Below are positions 1 to 9,061 of a stretch of DNA of 64,000 bases, in pieces (position 1 is the first letter of the stretch; each line of letters starts with the position of its first letter). This DNA comes from Mucilaginibacter sp. SMC90 (GTDB taxonomy: Bacteria > Bacteroidota > Bacteroidia > Sphingobacteriales > Sphingobacteriaceae), in assembly GCF_022811725.1 (NCBI RefSeq), contig NZ_CP094527.1, positions 5,084,001-5,148,000 on the forward strand, given 5' to 3'. The notes under the pieces are model-generated. The model searched no databases and was not told the origin of the DNA. It was given only the letters and a program-made list of their open reading frames with translations. The position numbers and the translations under genes were made by a program.

Positions 1-2313
1 CTGTAATATGTTGGCGAAGTTTTTATCATCTTCAACAATTACCACCAAAGGCTCTCTGCCGGGTTCGCGTGGCGCGGCTTTAGCCGGTGCTAAAAATTCG
101 GCGGTTGCTTTAAAAGTTTCGGCAGTTGGCAGTATCACATCTTCTACCGTTGCCACCAGTTTAGCCTGATAAGGCACCGTAAGTACAAATTCGCTGCCTA
201 CGCCCGGCTCGCTGCTCAGGGATATACTGCCACCTAACAGATAAGCAAGCTCACGGCTTATAGACAACCCTAAACCTGTACCGCCATATTTACGGCTTGT
301 TGAGCCATCAGCCTGTTGAAATGCCTCAAATATAACTTTCTGTTTATCGGCTGGAATTCCGATACCTGAATCTTTTATAGCAAAGCTTATAGTTTTGTCA
401 TTAACGCCCGGCCTAACGTTTATTGAGATCAAACCGTTTTCTGTCGTAAACTTAAACGCGTTGCTTAACAGGTTCTTGATCACCTGCTCAATGCGTACTT
501 TATCGGTAAAGATGGTTTGCGGCAGATTGTTATTTATACTGGTAGTATAGGTGATTTTTTTATTGCTGGCTACTTCGGCAAACAGCATTTCCATATCGCC
601 AACAATATCGCTTACTTTAATGTCCTCATTCTGCATATCCAGTTTACCCGATTCAATTTTTGAAAGGTCGAGGATATCGTTAATCAATGTTAACAAATCG
701 TTGCCGGCATTGAAGATAACGCTGGCATATTTTATCTGATCTTCAGACAGGTTGGCCGGCTTATTATCTTTAAGGATACGTGCCAATACCAGGATACTGT
801 TAAGCGGTGTACGTAACTCATGGCTCATATTGGCCAAAAATTCCGATTTATATTTACCTGTAGTTTCCAGTTCATCAACTTTGAGGTTGATGGCCTGGCG
901 GGCTTCTTCAATAGCCTGATTTTTTTCTTCCAGCAAACTTGCTTTTTCTTCAAGTTCGGCATTGGTGGTGCGCAATTCTTCCTGCTGTACCCGAAGCTCT
1001 TCTTCCGAGGCCTGTAACTCTTCTGTTTTTTGAACAAGCTCCTCGTTGGTAACACGCAATTCTTCCTGCTGTGCTTCCAGCTCTTCGGCCTGTTGCTGCG
1101 TTTCCTCGTACAAGTCGTGCATAATGGTACGTGCCTGCGAGGTGTTAACCGCAATACCAATATCATTGGCTATCGCTAACAGGTATTCAGATTTATTTTT
1201 TGAAATACATTCATTAAAAGCAACCTCCATTACACCTTTAAGCTTTTTGTCAAAAAAGAAAGGTATAATAAATGATTCGGCCAGTTCTGTTTTTAATACC
1301 GACGACGAAAGTTCAAGTTTATCATTCAGTTTGCCTTTTACAACAGCTGCTTTACCGTCTTTGGCTATCTGGCCAACCCAGCCCTCGCCCAATTGTACCG
1401 ATCTTTTAACAAAATCCGGATTATGGAACGCGTATGACGCATAAAGCTCGAGCTTATCATTTGCTTCGTTGTAAAGGTAAAATGTACCGGCTGCGGCATT
1501 GGTATATGCAGATACCTCCGATAAAATATTATTTGATAACTCCTTTTCAACCTGCTGGCCCTGCATTTTTTCATTCAGCTGGCCGGTACCGGTGAGCAGC
1601 CAGTTTTTGGCTTCATTATCGGCAAGTACTTTACCAAGCTCAATATTGGCAACCCTGATCTCTTCCTCAATTTTCTTTTGCTGATCAAATGTTTTTTGAA
1701 TATAGAAGAACAATATCAGAACGATCAATAAAAATACGGCTGAACCAACTACTATTACAAAAACTGCCGTGTAAGAGGCTGTTTCTGAACTTTTTTTCCG
1801 GTCTTGCAGAAACTGATTTTCAGATTTAATGATACCTGCAATAATGGATCGGATCGTATCCATATTTTGCTTGCCATTTAAAAACATATTGTTCTGCACC
1901 ATAAAGTCCAAACCTTTGGCATCATGGGTGTCAATATCTTCTTTAAGAATAATTCGCTGGGAGGCAACAAGTGAAGTCAGTGAATCGATCCGCGCTTGCT
2001 GAATAAGATTATCTCTGGTAAGATCACGCAACTCCTGCAGATCAACACCAAGGCGGGGAAGGGCCTCGTTGTAGGGATCAAGAAATATCTTTTTATTGGT
2101 TGCCCCGTAGCCGCGCATACCGGTTTCTGCATCAATTAAATGCTGCAACAGGTTATTTGACGAGCGAATAACACTCTGAGTATGATCAACCCAAACATTG
2201 TCTTCCTCAAACTGGCGGATACTGGTGTAAGATAAAACACCAACCACTAATACAAGGATGATGGAAACAACAAAACCCGCTAAAACCTGCTGGCGAAAAG
2301 AGAACTTTAACAT
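1..2313 (-). CDS. Hybrid sensor histidine kinase (CHASE3-GAF-HisKA-HATPase-receiver), 3' end outside window
   Basis: Reads leftward from the ATG at 2313 and is cut by the window edge after 771 codons. Domain order: N-terminal membrane helix (about 7-29), a CHASE3-like helical sensor to about 175, a second helix (about 178-202), a GAF-like region (about 225-395), a Glu/Gln-rich coiled coil (about 405-490), HisKA with MSHELRTPLN (His498), then HATPase with N box LLSNAFKF, DSGIGIP and GGTGLGLS. The last visible residues, PLVVIVEDD, begin a receiver domain. This is a membrane-bound two-component kinase that probably passes phosphate to its own receiver. The signal is unknown. Domain borders are approximate. 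Confidence 0.93.
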   Translation of the reverse strand, partial: MLKFSFRQQVLAGFVVSIILVLVVGVLSYTSIRQFEEDNVWVDHTQSVIRSSNNLLQHLIDAETGMRGYGATNKKIFLDPYNEALPRLGVDLQELRDLTRDNLIQQARIDSLTSLVASQRIILKEDIDTHDAKGLDFMVQNNMFLNGKQNMDTIRSIIAGIIKSENQFLQDRKKSSETASYTAVFVIVVGSAVFLLIVLILFFYIQKTFDQQKKIEEEIRVANIELGKVLADNEAKNWLLTGTGQLNEKMQGQQVEKELSNNILSEVSAYTNAAAGTFYLYNEANDKLELYASYAFHNPDFVKRSVQLGEGWVGQIAKDGKAAVVKGKLNDKLELSSSVLKTELAESFIIPFFFDKKLKGVMEVAFNECISKNKSEYLLAIANDIGIAVNTSQARTIMHDLYEETQQQAEELEAQQEELRVTNEELVQKTEELQASEEELRVQQEELRTTNAELEEKASLLEEKNQAIEEARQAINLKVDELETTGKYKSEFLANMSHELRTPLNSILVLARILKDNKPANLSEDQIKYASVIFNAGNDLLTLINDILDLSKIESGKLDMQNEDIKVSDIVGDMEMLFAEVASNKKITYTTSINNNLPQTIFTDKVRIEQVIKNLLSNAFKFTTENGLISINVRPGVNDKTISFAIKDSGIGIPADKQKVIFEAFQQADGSTSRKYGGTGLGLSISRELAYLLGGSISLSSEPGVGSEFVLTVPYQAKLVATVEDVILPTAETFKATAEFLAPAKAAPREPGREPLVVIVEDDKNFANILQ

Positions 2314-2356
2314 TAGGTATTCGTATTAATCTGAATTACAAATATGTTCAAAAAAA

Positions 2357-2380
2357 AGCTGTAATGTTAACATTACAGCT
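2357..2380 (-). terminator. Perfect 24-bp palindromic terminator
   Basis: The 24 bases are exactly self-complementary. On the minus strand the hairpin is followed at once by seven T. It lies 20 bases past the stop of the 2401-2838 gene, so it probably ends the leftward gldC-region transcript before the kinase gene. Confidence 0.8.
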
Positions 2381-2400
2381 AATAAAACATATCAGGAATA

Positions 2401-2838
2401 TTAATTTGCTACTGTAGTATCAGCAGCGGCAGGTATAAATACCTTTGGCTTGCTGCTTAATGCGCTAATTAAAGCCAATATTGGCCCGGCAAACATCACG
2501 TACCAACCCCATTGCAACTTAAGCTGACTGGTTAAAAACTTGTTAATGCCTTTAAAAGGAATAAAGCTAAAAGCCGAATTTACTTTCATTATGGCGGCAG
2601 CCAACAGCAATACCACAAGCGCTACTGACAACCAGGCTGCAACTCGCATGATCTTAGCCTGGTTTAAAAATGATACAATGATTCCAATAACCGATACCAA
2701 TAAAAGTACCAGGCCGTAAGGCTGGTTAAGTTTATAAATATTCCAGCTGGTTACGTGAAATACCCGCAACAGCGGACAATAGGTTGCAGCAAACAGCAGG
2801 GCGAAGCCTACAAATGCTAAAATTGAGCTAAGGCGCAT
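2401..2838 (-). CDS. Four-helix membrane protein of unknown function
   Basis: 145 residues with four hydrophobic segments and no recognisable catalytic motif. I start it at the ATG at 2838 (MRLSSILAF); a longer reading would run into gldC. It sits 10 bases after gldC and directly before a terminator, so it is probably the last gene of the small leftward operon 3456-2401. I do not recognise the family beyond a generic small membrane protein. Confidence 0.75.
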   Translation of the reverse strand: MRLSSILAFVGFALLFAATYCPLLRVFHVTSWNIYKLNQPYGLVLLLVSVIGIIVSFLNQAKIMRVAAWLSVALVVLLLAAAIMKVNSAFSFIPFKGINKFLTSQLKLQWGWYVMFAGPILALISALSSKPKVFIPAAADTTVAN

Positions 2839-2848
2839 ATTTAGGTTA

Positions 2849-3181
2849 TTATTTTTGAGTGATCTCCATTTTATCGGCAAAGTGGGCACAGTAGTCGCGC
2901 AAATCTTCAACGATATTCTTTTCGCCGGTTGCACGTAAAAAGCTGTCGCCCATGGTTTGCAGGGTTTCGTAGAAAAAGCGTTTCATTTCATCAACAGGCA
3001 TATCCTTTGTCCAAAGGTCAATACGCAAGGTGTTTTTATAGCTTTGATCCCACAGGGCAAGCATCATTGACTTTACAGGCAAAGCTTCTTTGTTGTTTGA
3101 ATCAGTTGATTCCCAAAGAATATGTTCGGGAACGTTATTATCATCAAGTGTAACGGTAAGCTTTATTTCAGCGGTTTTCAT
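2849..3181 (-). CDS. gldC: Gliding motility protein GldC
   Basis: 110 residues starting MKTAEIKLTVTLDD, matching GldC in length and in the pattern VPEHILWES, SMMLALWD, LRIDLWTKDMPVDEMKRFF and DSFLRATG. GldC is a small cytoplasmic protein of the Bacteroidota-specific gliding and type IX secretion gene set. Its exact role is unclear, and it is also kept in non-gliding species, so its presence does not prove motility. It lies between two small membrane protein genes with gaps of 8 and 10 bases, suggesting co-transcription. Confidence 0.9.
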   Translation of the reverse strand: MKTAEIKLTVTLDDNNVPEHILWESTDSNNKEALPVKSMMLALWDQSYKNTLRIDLWTKDMPVDEMKRFFYETLQTMGDSFLRATGEKNIVEDLRDYCAHFADKMEITQK

Positions 3182-3189
3182 TTTAAATT

Positions 3190-3456
3190 TTATTTAACAA
3201 GTAAGAATATAATTATAACCAGGACGATGAAAAATGTCTCCACCATCCATATTTTTTTGGTTTCGATAAAAAAATTGCGGAACATGATGTCAATCACAAA
3301 AACCACAAAGGCAAATAATAAAAAGATCCAGCCGATAGTTCCACCCCAGTGTTCAAGCGGTCGCCCGGCTATACCGGCACCGTAAATAAAAACATAGGCT
3401 GCCACCGCTACCAAAAATGCGGTAAAAAGGTTTAAAGGGGTAAATCTGAATTTCAT
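3190..3456 (-). CDS. Small three-helix membrane protein
   Basis: 88 residues, almost entirely hydrophobic, with three predicted membrane spans (about 8-28, 40-60 and 69-87). There are no catalytic residues or motifs I can name. It lies 8 bases upstream of gldC and 9 bases after the helicase gene, all leftward, so it probably belongs to the same transcript. Function unknown. Confidence 0.7.
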   Translation of the reverse strand: MKFRFTPLNLFTAFLVAVAAYVFIYGAGIAGRPLEHWGGTIGWIFLLFAFVVFVIDIMFRNFFIETKKIWMVETFFIVLVIIIFLLVK

Positions 3457-3465
3457 TGATTGGGC

Positions 3466-4818
3466 TTAGTGTCTTTTTTTGCTTTTGGATGATCGGCCGG
3501 TACCCTGCCTTGCTGCCTTTGAGCCGTATTTGGCTTTATCTTTATTGGCATCAAACTTTTTGCGCTGGTTAAGCGATTTCTTTTCGTGGAAAGCGCCTTT
3601 AAAGTCAGGATCCTCCTTGCGCTTTTGCAGATCGATCTCTTTGGCCTGCTCCTGGCGTTCTTCGTAAGGTGTTTCCTCTATAAATACATCGTCGGGAATC
3701 TTTTCAACCGGGATGGTTTGTTTAATGAGCTTTTCTATTTTGCCAACATAGTATTCTTCAGACGGGGTGCAAAAAGTAATTGCCTCGCCTGATTGCAACG
3801 CACGCCCTGTACGACCGATCCTGTGTACATAATCTTCAAAAACTACAGGCACATCAAAATTGATCACATGGCTTACATCGCTTACATCAATACCGCGCGA
3901 TGCCACATCTGTAGCTACCAATATTTTCACCTCATCGTTTTTAAACGAATTGATTGAGTTGATCCGAGTGTTTTGCCCCTTGTTAGCATGTAATACTTTC
4001 ACTTCTTGTTCCCCGTACTTGCGGGTCAGGAATTTATAAACATCTTCGGCCACTGCACGGGTTTTACAAAACACGATCAACTTGGTAATGTCGCCTTCAA
4101 TATCAAGCAGCTTTTTGAGCAGGTTTATTTTGGTTTTGATATTGGGCACGTGGTACAAATGCTGATTAACCGTTTGTGCCGGCGTAGCCTGTGGTGTAAC
4201 CTCGATAACAGTAGGAAACTCCAGGAAATTGGCCGAAAGCTGGTGAACCTTTTCACTCATTGTTGCCGAAAAAAGCAGATTTTGCCTTTTCACAGGCACT
4301 ACTTCCAGTATCCGGTTTATCTGGGGCATAAAGCCCATATCCATCATTTTATCGGCCTCATCCAAAACCAATACCTGCAGTGTTTTGGTAACAATATGGC
4401 CTGCAAGATAGATATCCATAAAGCGCCCGGGAGAGGCTACAATGATATCAACCCCTTTATTGATCTGCTCAATTTGTGTTTTGGGGCCTAAACCACCATA
4501 AAGCACAACTACGCGCAGATCGGTATTGGCGGCGAAAATTTTTACGTTCTCTTCAATTTGCATTGCAAGTTCGCGGGTAGGCGAAATGATAAGTGCGCGG
4601 GCATGATCGCCCTGGGCATACTTGAGCTTCATGATAATAGGCAATACATAGGCTGCCGTTTTACCGGTGCCGGTTTGCGCTATACCCATCACATCCTGCC
4701 CATTCAATATTGGCGGAATAGCCTTTTGCTGGATAGGCGTAGCTTCGGTATAACCGGCATCGGCTATCGCGTTCAAAATTTGCCGGTTAAATTTAAAATC
4801 TTCAAAGGTTACTGCCAT
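3466..4818 (-). CDS. DEAD-box RNA helicase, RhlE type
   Basis: 450 residues from the ATG at 4818 (MAVTFEDFKF), which places the F-x-x-F and Q motif (ATPIQQKAIP) at the usual distance from the start. Motif I AQTGTGKT, motif II DEAD, SAT, ATDVASRGID and HRIGRTGR are all intact. The C-terminus is short, Lys/Arg-rich and probably disordered (from about 385), as in RhlE-like Bacteroidota helicases. It should unwind short RNA duplexes with ATP, in ribosome assembly or RNA turnover. The exact subfamily name is less certain than the helicase call. Confidence 0.93.
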   Translation of the reverse strand: MAVTFEDFKFNRQILNAIADAGYTEATPIQQKAIPPILNGQDVMGIAQTGTGKTAAYVLPIIMKLKYAQGDHARALIISPTRELAMQIEENVKIFAANTDLRVVVLYGGLGPKTQIEQINKGVDIIVASPGRFMDIYLAGHIVTKTLQVLVLDEADKMMDMGFMPQINRILEVVPVKRQNLLFSATMSEKVHQLSANFLEFPTVIEVTPQATPAQTVNQHLYHVPNIKTKINLLKKLLDIEGDITKLIVFCKTRAVAEDVYKFLTRKYGEQEVKVLHANKGQNTRINSINSFKNDEVKILVATDVASRGIDVSDVSHVINFDVPVVFEDYVHRIGRTGRALQSGEAITFCTPSEEYYVGKIEKLIKQTIPVEKIPDDVFIEETPYEERQEQAKEIDLQKRKEDPDFKGAFHEKKSLNQRKKFDANKDKAKYGSKAARQGTGRSSKSKKRH

Positions 4819-4978
4819 GCCGCAAAGATAGGCTTTTTGTTGAAGTAGGCACAATTGCCCATAACATGGCGGTGTCAGGAAATAGATAGAAGCAGGAAGT
4901 CAAGAGTCAGGAGACAAGATAATGAAGAAACAGAGGGGTAAAAAATCAGGAGTCAAGAAACAAGAAAAAATAAAAACT

Positions 4979-5070
4979 ATGTCATTGCGAGCGTAGCGCG
5001 GCAATCGCATACTATACAGAGCGAATATGCTTCCGTGCGGTTGCTTCGTCGTTCCTCCTCGCAATGACAT
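4979..5070. repeat. Dispersed palindromic repeat, CATTGCGAG family, copy 1
   Basis: ATGTCATTGCGAG at 4979-4991 is inverted at 5058-5070. The arms match copies at 8045-8076 and 13129-13210. It lies in a 294-base gap whose left part also has loosely repeated 'caggagtcaagaaacaag' text. It resembles a REP element, with no coding potential. Confidence 0.75.
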
Positions 5071-5112
5071 TTTTAATATTCCCTTGTTGAGTTATTTAAG
5101 GCAAAAGCCATT

Positions 5113-5997
5113 TTACGCATTATACACAACCGCAAACTCCTTAGCAAAATCCTGCAAACTAACTTTGCCGGATGTAGCAGGTTTATGTTTGTCATAATCC
5201 TCCCATATTTTTGCGCTCCGTACAGCGGTGCCCATCTCTACAAAATTACGGGTCATTTCGGGCGGAACTCCTGCCTGCTGCAAACCTTCCGCAAGCTGCT
5301 CGTCGGTAAATTCAATCCATGGCAAGCCCGGGTTACCAATAGCCTCGCCTAAAATAGCAGCAACCTCACCTGTTGTCGAGTCATCACTTACAATATAGCG
5401 AACACTTTTGCCGCTAAAATCCTGCTGCAATTCTTCGGCAACTGCAGCTGCGATATCTGTAGGATGTACCATGATCAGTCTCGCATCTGCCGGATAGTTT
5501 GATCCAATAATGCCCTGGTGTTTGATAAGCGGTATGTTGCTATAAAAATTGATGTAAAAGAACGGCGCGCGGATAAATTTGATAGATACCCCATCCAATT
5601 CACTCAAAATACCTTCAACATCATGGATCCCTTTTATCGGGCCTACCCCGCTATCCAGATGCGCACCGATGCTGCTTAAGGCAACTACTTTTTTTATTCC
5701 CGAACGCCTGATAGCCTCTGCATAACTTTTACCGGTTTCATTTTGGTATACCCGTAAACTTTCGGCACTAAAACTTGGCGGTACCATGGCATAGAGCGCA
5801 TCGGCACCGGTAAAAGTTTCGGTCAAAAAATCAGCGTCGGCCAATGAACCAATTGCCGCTTTAGCTCCCAGCGCTTCAATATCTGTTACTTTATCTGCAC
5901 TGCTGCTGATTACTGTTACGCTATTGCCCGCAGCAACCAAAGTTTGTGTTAAGGGTTTGCTTATATTACCTGTTGAGCCTGTTACTATAATTTTCAT
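5113..5997 (-). CDS. NmrA-like NAD(P)-binding oxidoreductase
   Basis: 294 residues, an atypical short-chain dehydrogenase. The N-terminal nucleotide site is TGSTGNISKPL, followed by alternating strands and helices of the Rossmann fold and GADALYAMVPPS. The active-site YxxxK of classical SDRs is not evident, as in NmrA/QOR2-type proteins, which may sense or reduce quinones. It is divergent from the HxlR regulator at 6078, a common pairing in which the regulator controls the oxidoreductase. The substrate is unknown. Confidence 0.88.
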   Translation of the reverse strand: MKIIVTGSTGNISKPLTQTLVAAGNSVTVISSSADKVTDIEALGAKAAIGSLADADFLTETFTGADALYAMVPPSFSAESLRVYQNETGKSYAEAIRRSGIKKVVALSSIGAHLDSGVGPIKGIHDVEGILSELDGVSIKFIRAPFFYINFYSNIPLIKHQGIIGSNYPADARLIMVHPTDIAAAVAEELQQDFSGKSVRYIVSDDSTTGEVAAILGEAIGNPGLPWIEFTDEQLAEGLQQAGVPPEMTRNFVEMGTAVRSAKIWEDYDKHKPATSGKVSLQDFAKEFAVVYNA

Positions 5998-6020
5998 GAT
6001 TACTTGTTTTTTGTTGATGA

Positions 6021-6028
6021 CAAAGGTA
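6021..6028 (-). promoter_or_regulatory. Candidate -7 promoter element TACCTTTG for the NmrA-like gene
   Basis: On the minus strand the sequence reads TACCTTTG, an exact match to the Bacteroidota TAnnTTTG element, 23 bases before the start codon. Just upstream (6029-6060) are repeated GTAAGT words that could hold the HxlR operator. This is a motif match only. Confidence 0.5.
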
Positions 6029-6077
6029 TTTTTACACTTACTTTTTTACAAGTACTTACCCTAAAGTATGTATCATC

Positions 6078-6494
6078 ATGACTGCAATAAAAGAAAGCTC
6101 AACCATACAGGAAAACAAGCAAGCCGCTTTTAATGAATGCCCGGTGACTTATGTAATGGAACGCATAGGCGGATACTGGAAGCCCATTATTTTATTTCAC
6201 CTGCTAACAGGCAGCAAACGTTACAGCGAACTAAGAAAATCCATCCCAGCCATTACCGAAAAAATGCTGATCCAGCACCTGAAACAATTGGAAGCAGATG
6301 GCATTATCATCAGGGAATCAAAACCAGTTGTGCCGCCTTATGTAAGCTACCGGCTCAGTGATACAGGCATGGGATTACGGCCGGTGATGTACGCCATGTC
6401 TAAATGGGCAGTAGAGGATAGCGAAGCAAATGGCAAAGCCATTTACAGAAGCCTTGGAGAATTCCCTTCTGAAGAAACTTTTGCTGAAATGTAA
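6078..6494 (+). CDS. HxlR-family transcriptional regulator
   Basis: 138 residues. The HxlR winged helix is clear: an early Cys in NECPVTYVMERIGGYWKP, then LLTGSKRYSELRKSIPAITEKMLIQHLKQLE and a wing with SYRLSDTG. Such proteins bind short inverted repeats and often sense oxidants or quinones through the conserved Cys. It is divergent from the NmrA-like gene across an 80-base gap, so it probably controls that gene and itself. Confidence 0.93.
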   Translation: MTAIKESSTIQENKQAAFNECPVTYVMERIGGYWKPIILFHLLTGSKRYSELRKSIPAITEKMLIQHLKQLEADGIIIRESKPVVPPYVSYRLSDTGMGLRPVMYAMSKWAVEDSEANGKAIYRSLGEFPSEETFAEM

Positions 6495-6509
6495 TTCCGC
6501 TTCCGGGTC

Positions 6510-6544
6510 AAAACTTACGATGTTTTAAAAACTTCGTAAGTTTG
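6510..6544. repeat. AAACTTACGA hairpin, dispersed element copy 1
   Basis: AAACTTACGA and TCGTAAGTTT form a 10-bp stem around a 12-base loop, extended by GTCA/TGAC with one bulge. A close relative lies at 29065-29101. It sits just past the HxlR stop and might act as a weak terminator, but a T-run is missing. Confidence 0.55.
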
Positions 6545-6568
6545 ACATATAATAACTACTATAAATAA

Positions 6569-6600
6569 ATCCGAAATCGAACATCCCAAATCCGAAATCA
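6569..6600. repeat. Dispersed repeat, CCGAAATCGAACATCC family, copy 1
   Basis: Two CCGAAATC words flank GAACATCC just before the dihydroorotase start. Related copies occur at 30515-30544, 32383-32415 and 46494-46527, in both orientations and always in intergenic DNA. Confidence 0.6.
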
Positions 6601-6605
6601 AACCT

Positions 6606-7940
6606 ATGTCTACAATTTTAATAAAAGCAGCCACTATAGTAAATGAACATAAACAATACGTTGCCGATGTATTGATCAAGGATGGTTTGATAGATCGTAT
6701 TGACTCAACAATTGATCAGCAAGCTGACGAAATTATCAACGCAGAAGGACTTCATTTACTTCCCGGTTGTATTGACGACCAGGTACATTTTCGTGAACCG
6801 GGGTTGACTTATAAGGCCGATATTTATACCGAATCAAGAGCTGCTGTAGCCGGTGGTATCACCTCATTTATGGAGATGCCGAACACTGTTCCAAACACCC
6901 TAACCCAGGAACTTTTGGAGGATAAATACCAGATCGCCTCACGTAATTCGCTGGCTAATTATTCGTTTTTTATGGGCGCATCAAATAACAATCTTGATGA
7001 GGTTTTGCGCACCGATATCAACAATGTTTGCGGTATAAAAGTATTCATGGGATCGTCTACCGGGAACATGCTGGTTGATGATCCGAACACGCTCGAAAAA
7101 CTATTTGCGCAAGCCCCCACGCTCATCGCTACTCACTGCGAAGACGAGGCTACGATCAAGAGCAATCTTGCCCACTATAAACAACTGCTTGGTGAAAATA
7201 TCCCGGTGCGTTTACATCCTAAAATCAGGAGTGCAGAGGCTTGTTATTTGTCGTCATCAATGGCAATTGAACTCGCAAAAAAACACAATACCCGCCTGCA
7301 TATTTTACATATCTCAACCGAACGCGAAACGCATCTTTTTGACAACACGATACCGTTAAAAGATAAACGTATTACTGCCGAGGCCTGCATCCATCACCTA
7401 TGGTTTACCGATGCAGATTATGAAACAAAAGGAAACTATATTAAGTGGAACCCTGCTGTAAAAACCGAAGCCGACCGCGATGGAATTTTGAAAGCAGTAT
7501 TGGATGGCCGCATTGATGTTATTGCTACCGATCATGCACCTCACACCATTGAAGAAAAAGAGCAACCTTATCTGCAAGCGCCTTCAGGTGGCCCTTTAGT
7601 TCAACATGCTTTACCAGCTATGCTTGAGCTTTACCACCATGGCAAGATCAGCCTTGAACAAATAGTAGAAAAAACGGCGCATAACGTAGCCGTACTTTTC
7701 CAAATAGAAAAACGCGGTTTTATTCGTGAAGGTTACTGGGCCGATTTGGTGTTGGTTAACTTAAACAAACCCTGGAATGTAAACAAAAGCAATATCCTGT
7801 ATAAATGTAACTGGAGCCCATTTGAAGGCAACACCTTTCGCTCAAAAGTAGCTTATACATTGATATCAGGCAATTTAGCTTATGCTAACGGAAAGCTTAT
7901 TGAAGGTAAAGCCGGCAAGCGCTTGACTTTTAGCCGGTAA
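6606..7940 (+). CDS. pyrC: Dihydroorotase
   Basis: 444 residues of the amidohydrolase fold. It converts N-carbamoyl-aspartate to dihydroorotate in pyrimidine synthesis, in the cytoplasm. The motif DDQVHFREPG (Gln59, His61) stands where other dihydroorotases have HxH. Also visible are GIKVFMGSSTG with the lysine expected to be carboxylated, THCEDE, HILHIST and ATDHAPH, the last giving the catalytic Asp. The QVH form is, as I recall, typical of Bacteroidota enzymes, so it need not mean loss of activity. It is followed by a strong terminator and stands alone. Confidence 0.92.
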   Translation: MSTILIKAATIVNEHKQYVADVLIKDGLIDRIDSTIDQQADEIINAEGLHLLPGCIDDQVHFREPGLTYKADIYTESRAAVAGGITSFMEMPNTVPNTLTQELLEDKYQIASRNSLANYSFFMGASNNNLDEVLRTDINNVCGIKVFMGSSTGNMLVDDPNTLEKLFAQAPTLIATHCEDEATIKSNLAHYKQLLGENIPVRLHPKIRSAEACYLSSSMAIELAKKHNTRLHILHISTERETHLFDNTIPLKDKRITAEACIHHLWFTDADYETKGNYIKWNPAVKTEADRDGILKAVLDGRIDVIATDHAPHTIEEKEQPYLQAPSGGPLVQHALPAMLELYHHGKISLEQIVEKTAHNVAVLFQIEKRGFIREGYWADLVLVNLNKPWNVNKSNILYKCNWSPFEGNTFRSKVAYTLISGNLAYANGKLIEGKAGKRLTFSR

Positions 7941-7986
7941 TCAAGATCAGAACTCACAGAATTTTAGGGTTTACAGAATTTTCTGG

Positions 7987-8019
7987 AAGGGAAAAAGCTT
8001 TTGCTTCTTCCCTTTTTTT
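7987..8019 (+). terminator. Rho-independent terminator after dihydroorotase
   Basis: AAGGGAA...AAGC pairs with GCTT...TTCCCTT (one mismatch, TTTT loop), followed by a run of T at 8013-8019. It lies 46 bases after the pyrC stop. Confidence 0.85.
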
Positions 8020-8044
8020 ATTTACGACTTCTTCTCGACCTGCT

Positions 8045-8076
8045 AATCGGGGATTGCTTCGTGCCTCGCAATGACG
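8045..8076. repeat. Dispersed palindromic repeat, CATTGCGAG family, half copy
   Basis: This matches one arm of the 13129-13210 element (GATTGCTTCG, then CTCGCAATGACG) without a partner arm, so it is a single-arm or decayed copy. Confidence 0.65.
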
Positions 8077-8087
8077 CGGTTATAATA

Positions 8088-8546
8088 TCATCCATTCACC
8101 CCAACAAAAACCTCAACTTCGGCATCTGCAGGATTTTGTGACCTGTCACCATACACATCAAAATCAGCTATGTATCTCCTGTCGATATCACTTGTCCAGA
8201 TCTGGTGCCAGGTTTCTCCTACCGACTGCGGCAGCGCACCCTTAGCCACATAGCGGTTATAATTTCCGGGAGGTATGGTTATGCAGATCAACCCTTCAGG
8301 GATATTATCTTTAGTAGCTACCCTGCACCCAAGTACCGTTGTATAACAGCCATCCTTATCGCTCTCATAATCGGTATAAACACAATAAATATCATCACTA
8401 AGGCGATTTACTACCTGCTGCAAAACATGCTCGCTCATAAACCAGTTCCACAGCCCGGAAATGTCTTTCATCGCCTGCCCGTTCTGATTTGTGGTACGTA
8501 CCGAAATCCCGACTAAAAAGAAGCCTTTTATTGTTACTTTGTCCAT
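8088..8546 (-). CDS. GyrI-like / AraC effector-binding domain protein
   Basis: 152 residues forming one GyrI-like small-molecule binding domain (the SOUL/effector-binding fold), without a DNA-binding part. The pattern FFLVGISVRTTNQ at the start, then the GLICITIPPGNYNRYVAKG strand and WHQIW helix, ending in DVYG and VEVFVGV, is typical. Stand-alone members bind drugs or metabolites or act as anti-repressors. The ligand is unknown. It is probably transcribed alone. Confidence 0.8.
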   Translation of the reverse strand: MDKVTIKGFFLVGISVRTTNQNGQAMKDISGLWNWFMSEHVLQQVVNRLSDDIYCVYTDYESDKDGCYTTVLGCRVATKDNIPEGLICITIPPGNYNRYVAKGALPQSVGETWHQIWTSDIDRRYIADFDVYGDRSQNPADAEVEVFVGVNG

Positions 8547-8638
8547 AAATGGAGTTATTACTATTTGTTATATCAATTTATAATTAATTTTTAGTCAAAT
8601 AATTATAGTAATTATATAAACAATCAGTTCACAAATAA

Positions 8639-9061
8639 TTACTCAATCAATTTTCTCAATTCTTCAAAAAGCCCTGTCCAGTTTTGCTCTGAATGTGCTT
8701 TGGCTTCCTCGTTTTTAACATTATCCTGGGTAACGGTAAGTTCTGTTTCACCATTATTTTCGGTTAAATTATAGGTGATGTTGGCATAGTTTTCGGGCTT
8801 ATCTTCGGTGCCGCTCATGCTGCTCCAGTAGCTGTATTTTACAAATGTTCCCGGATCAATATCGAGTATAATTCCGTGGTCTTCGTACTTATGCCCGTTC
8901 CATTCTCCACTGAATTTAATGGGCTCCCCTACCCTCCAGCTCGACTCGAGATCGGTACCAAAAAAGTATTCCTTTACCATTGTAGGATCGGTAAGGCCCT
9001 GCCAAACTTTTGCAATCGGTGCTTTAAATTTTACCTGCACATTTACTGTTAATTTTTCCAT
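8639..9061 (-). CDS. SRPBCC / AHSA1-like domain protein
   Basis: 140 residues of the START-like AHSA1 fold. VKFKAPIAKVWQGLTDPTMVKEYFFG at the N-terminus is the usual first strand and helix, and LTVTQDN then LEELRKLI-type text closes the domain. These proteins bind hydrophobic ligands or act as Hsp90 co-factors; many bacterial ones are uncharacterised. Its start overlaps the end of the EVE gene by 13 bases, so the two are translated together. Confidence 0.88.
   Translation of the reverse strand: MEKLTVNVQVKFKAPIAKVWQGLTDPTMVKEYFFGTDLESSWRVGEPIKFSGEWNGHKYEDHGIILDIDPGTFVKYSYWSSMSGTEDKPENYANITYNLTENNGETELTVTQDNVKNEEAKAHSEQNWTGLFEELRKLIE

Noticed and set aside
825..1166. Minus-strand open frame inside the kinase gene
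   Set aside because: It is an out-of-frame reading of the Glu/Gln-rich coiled coil of the hybrid kinase.
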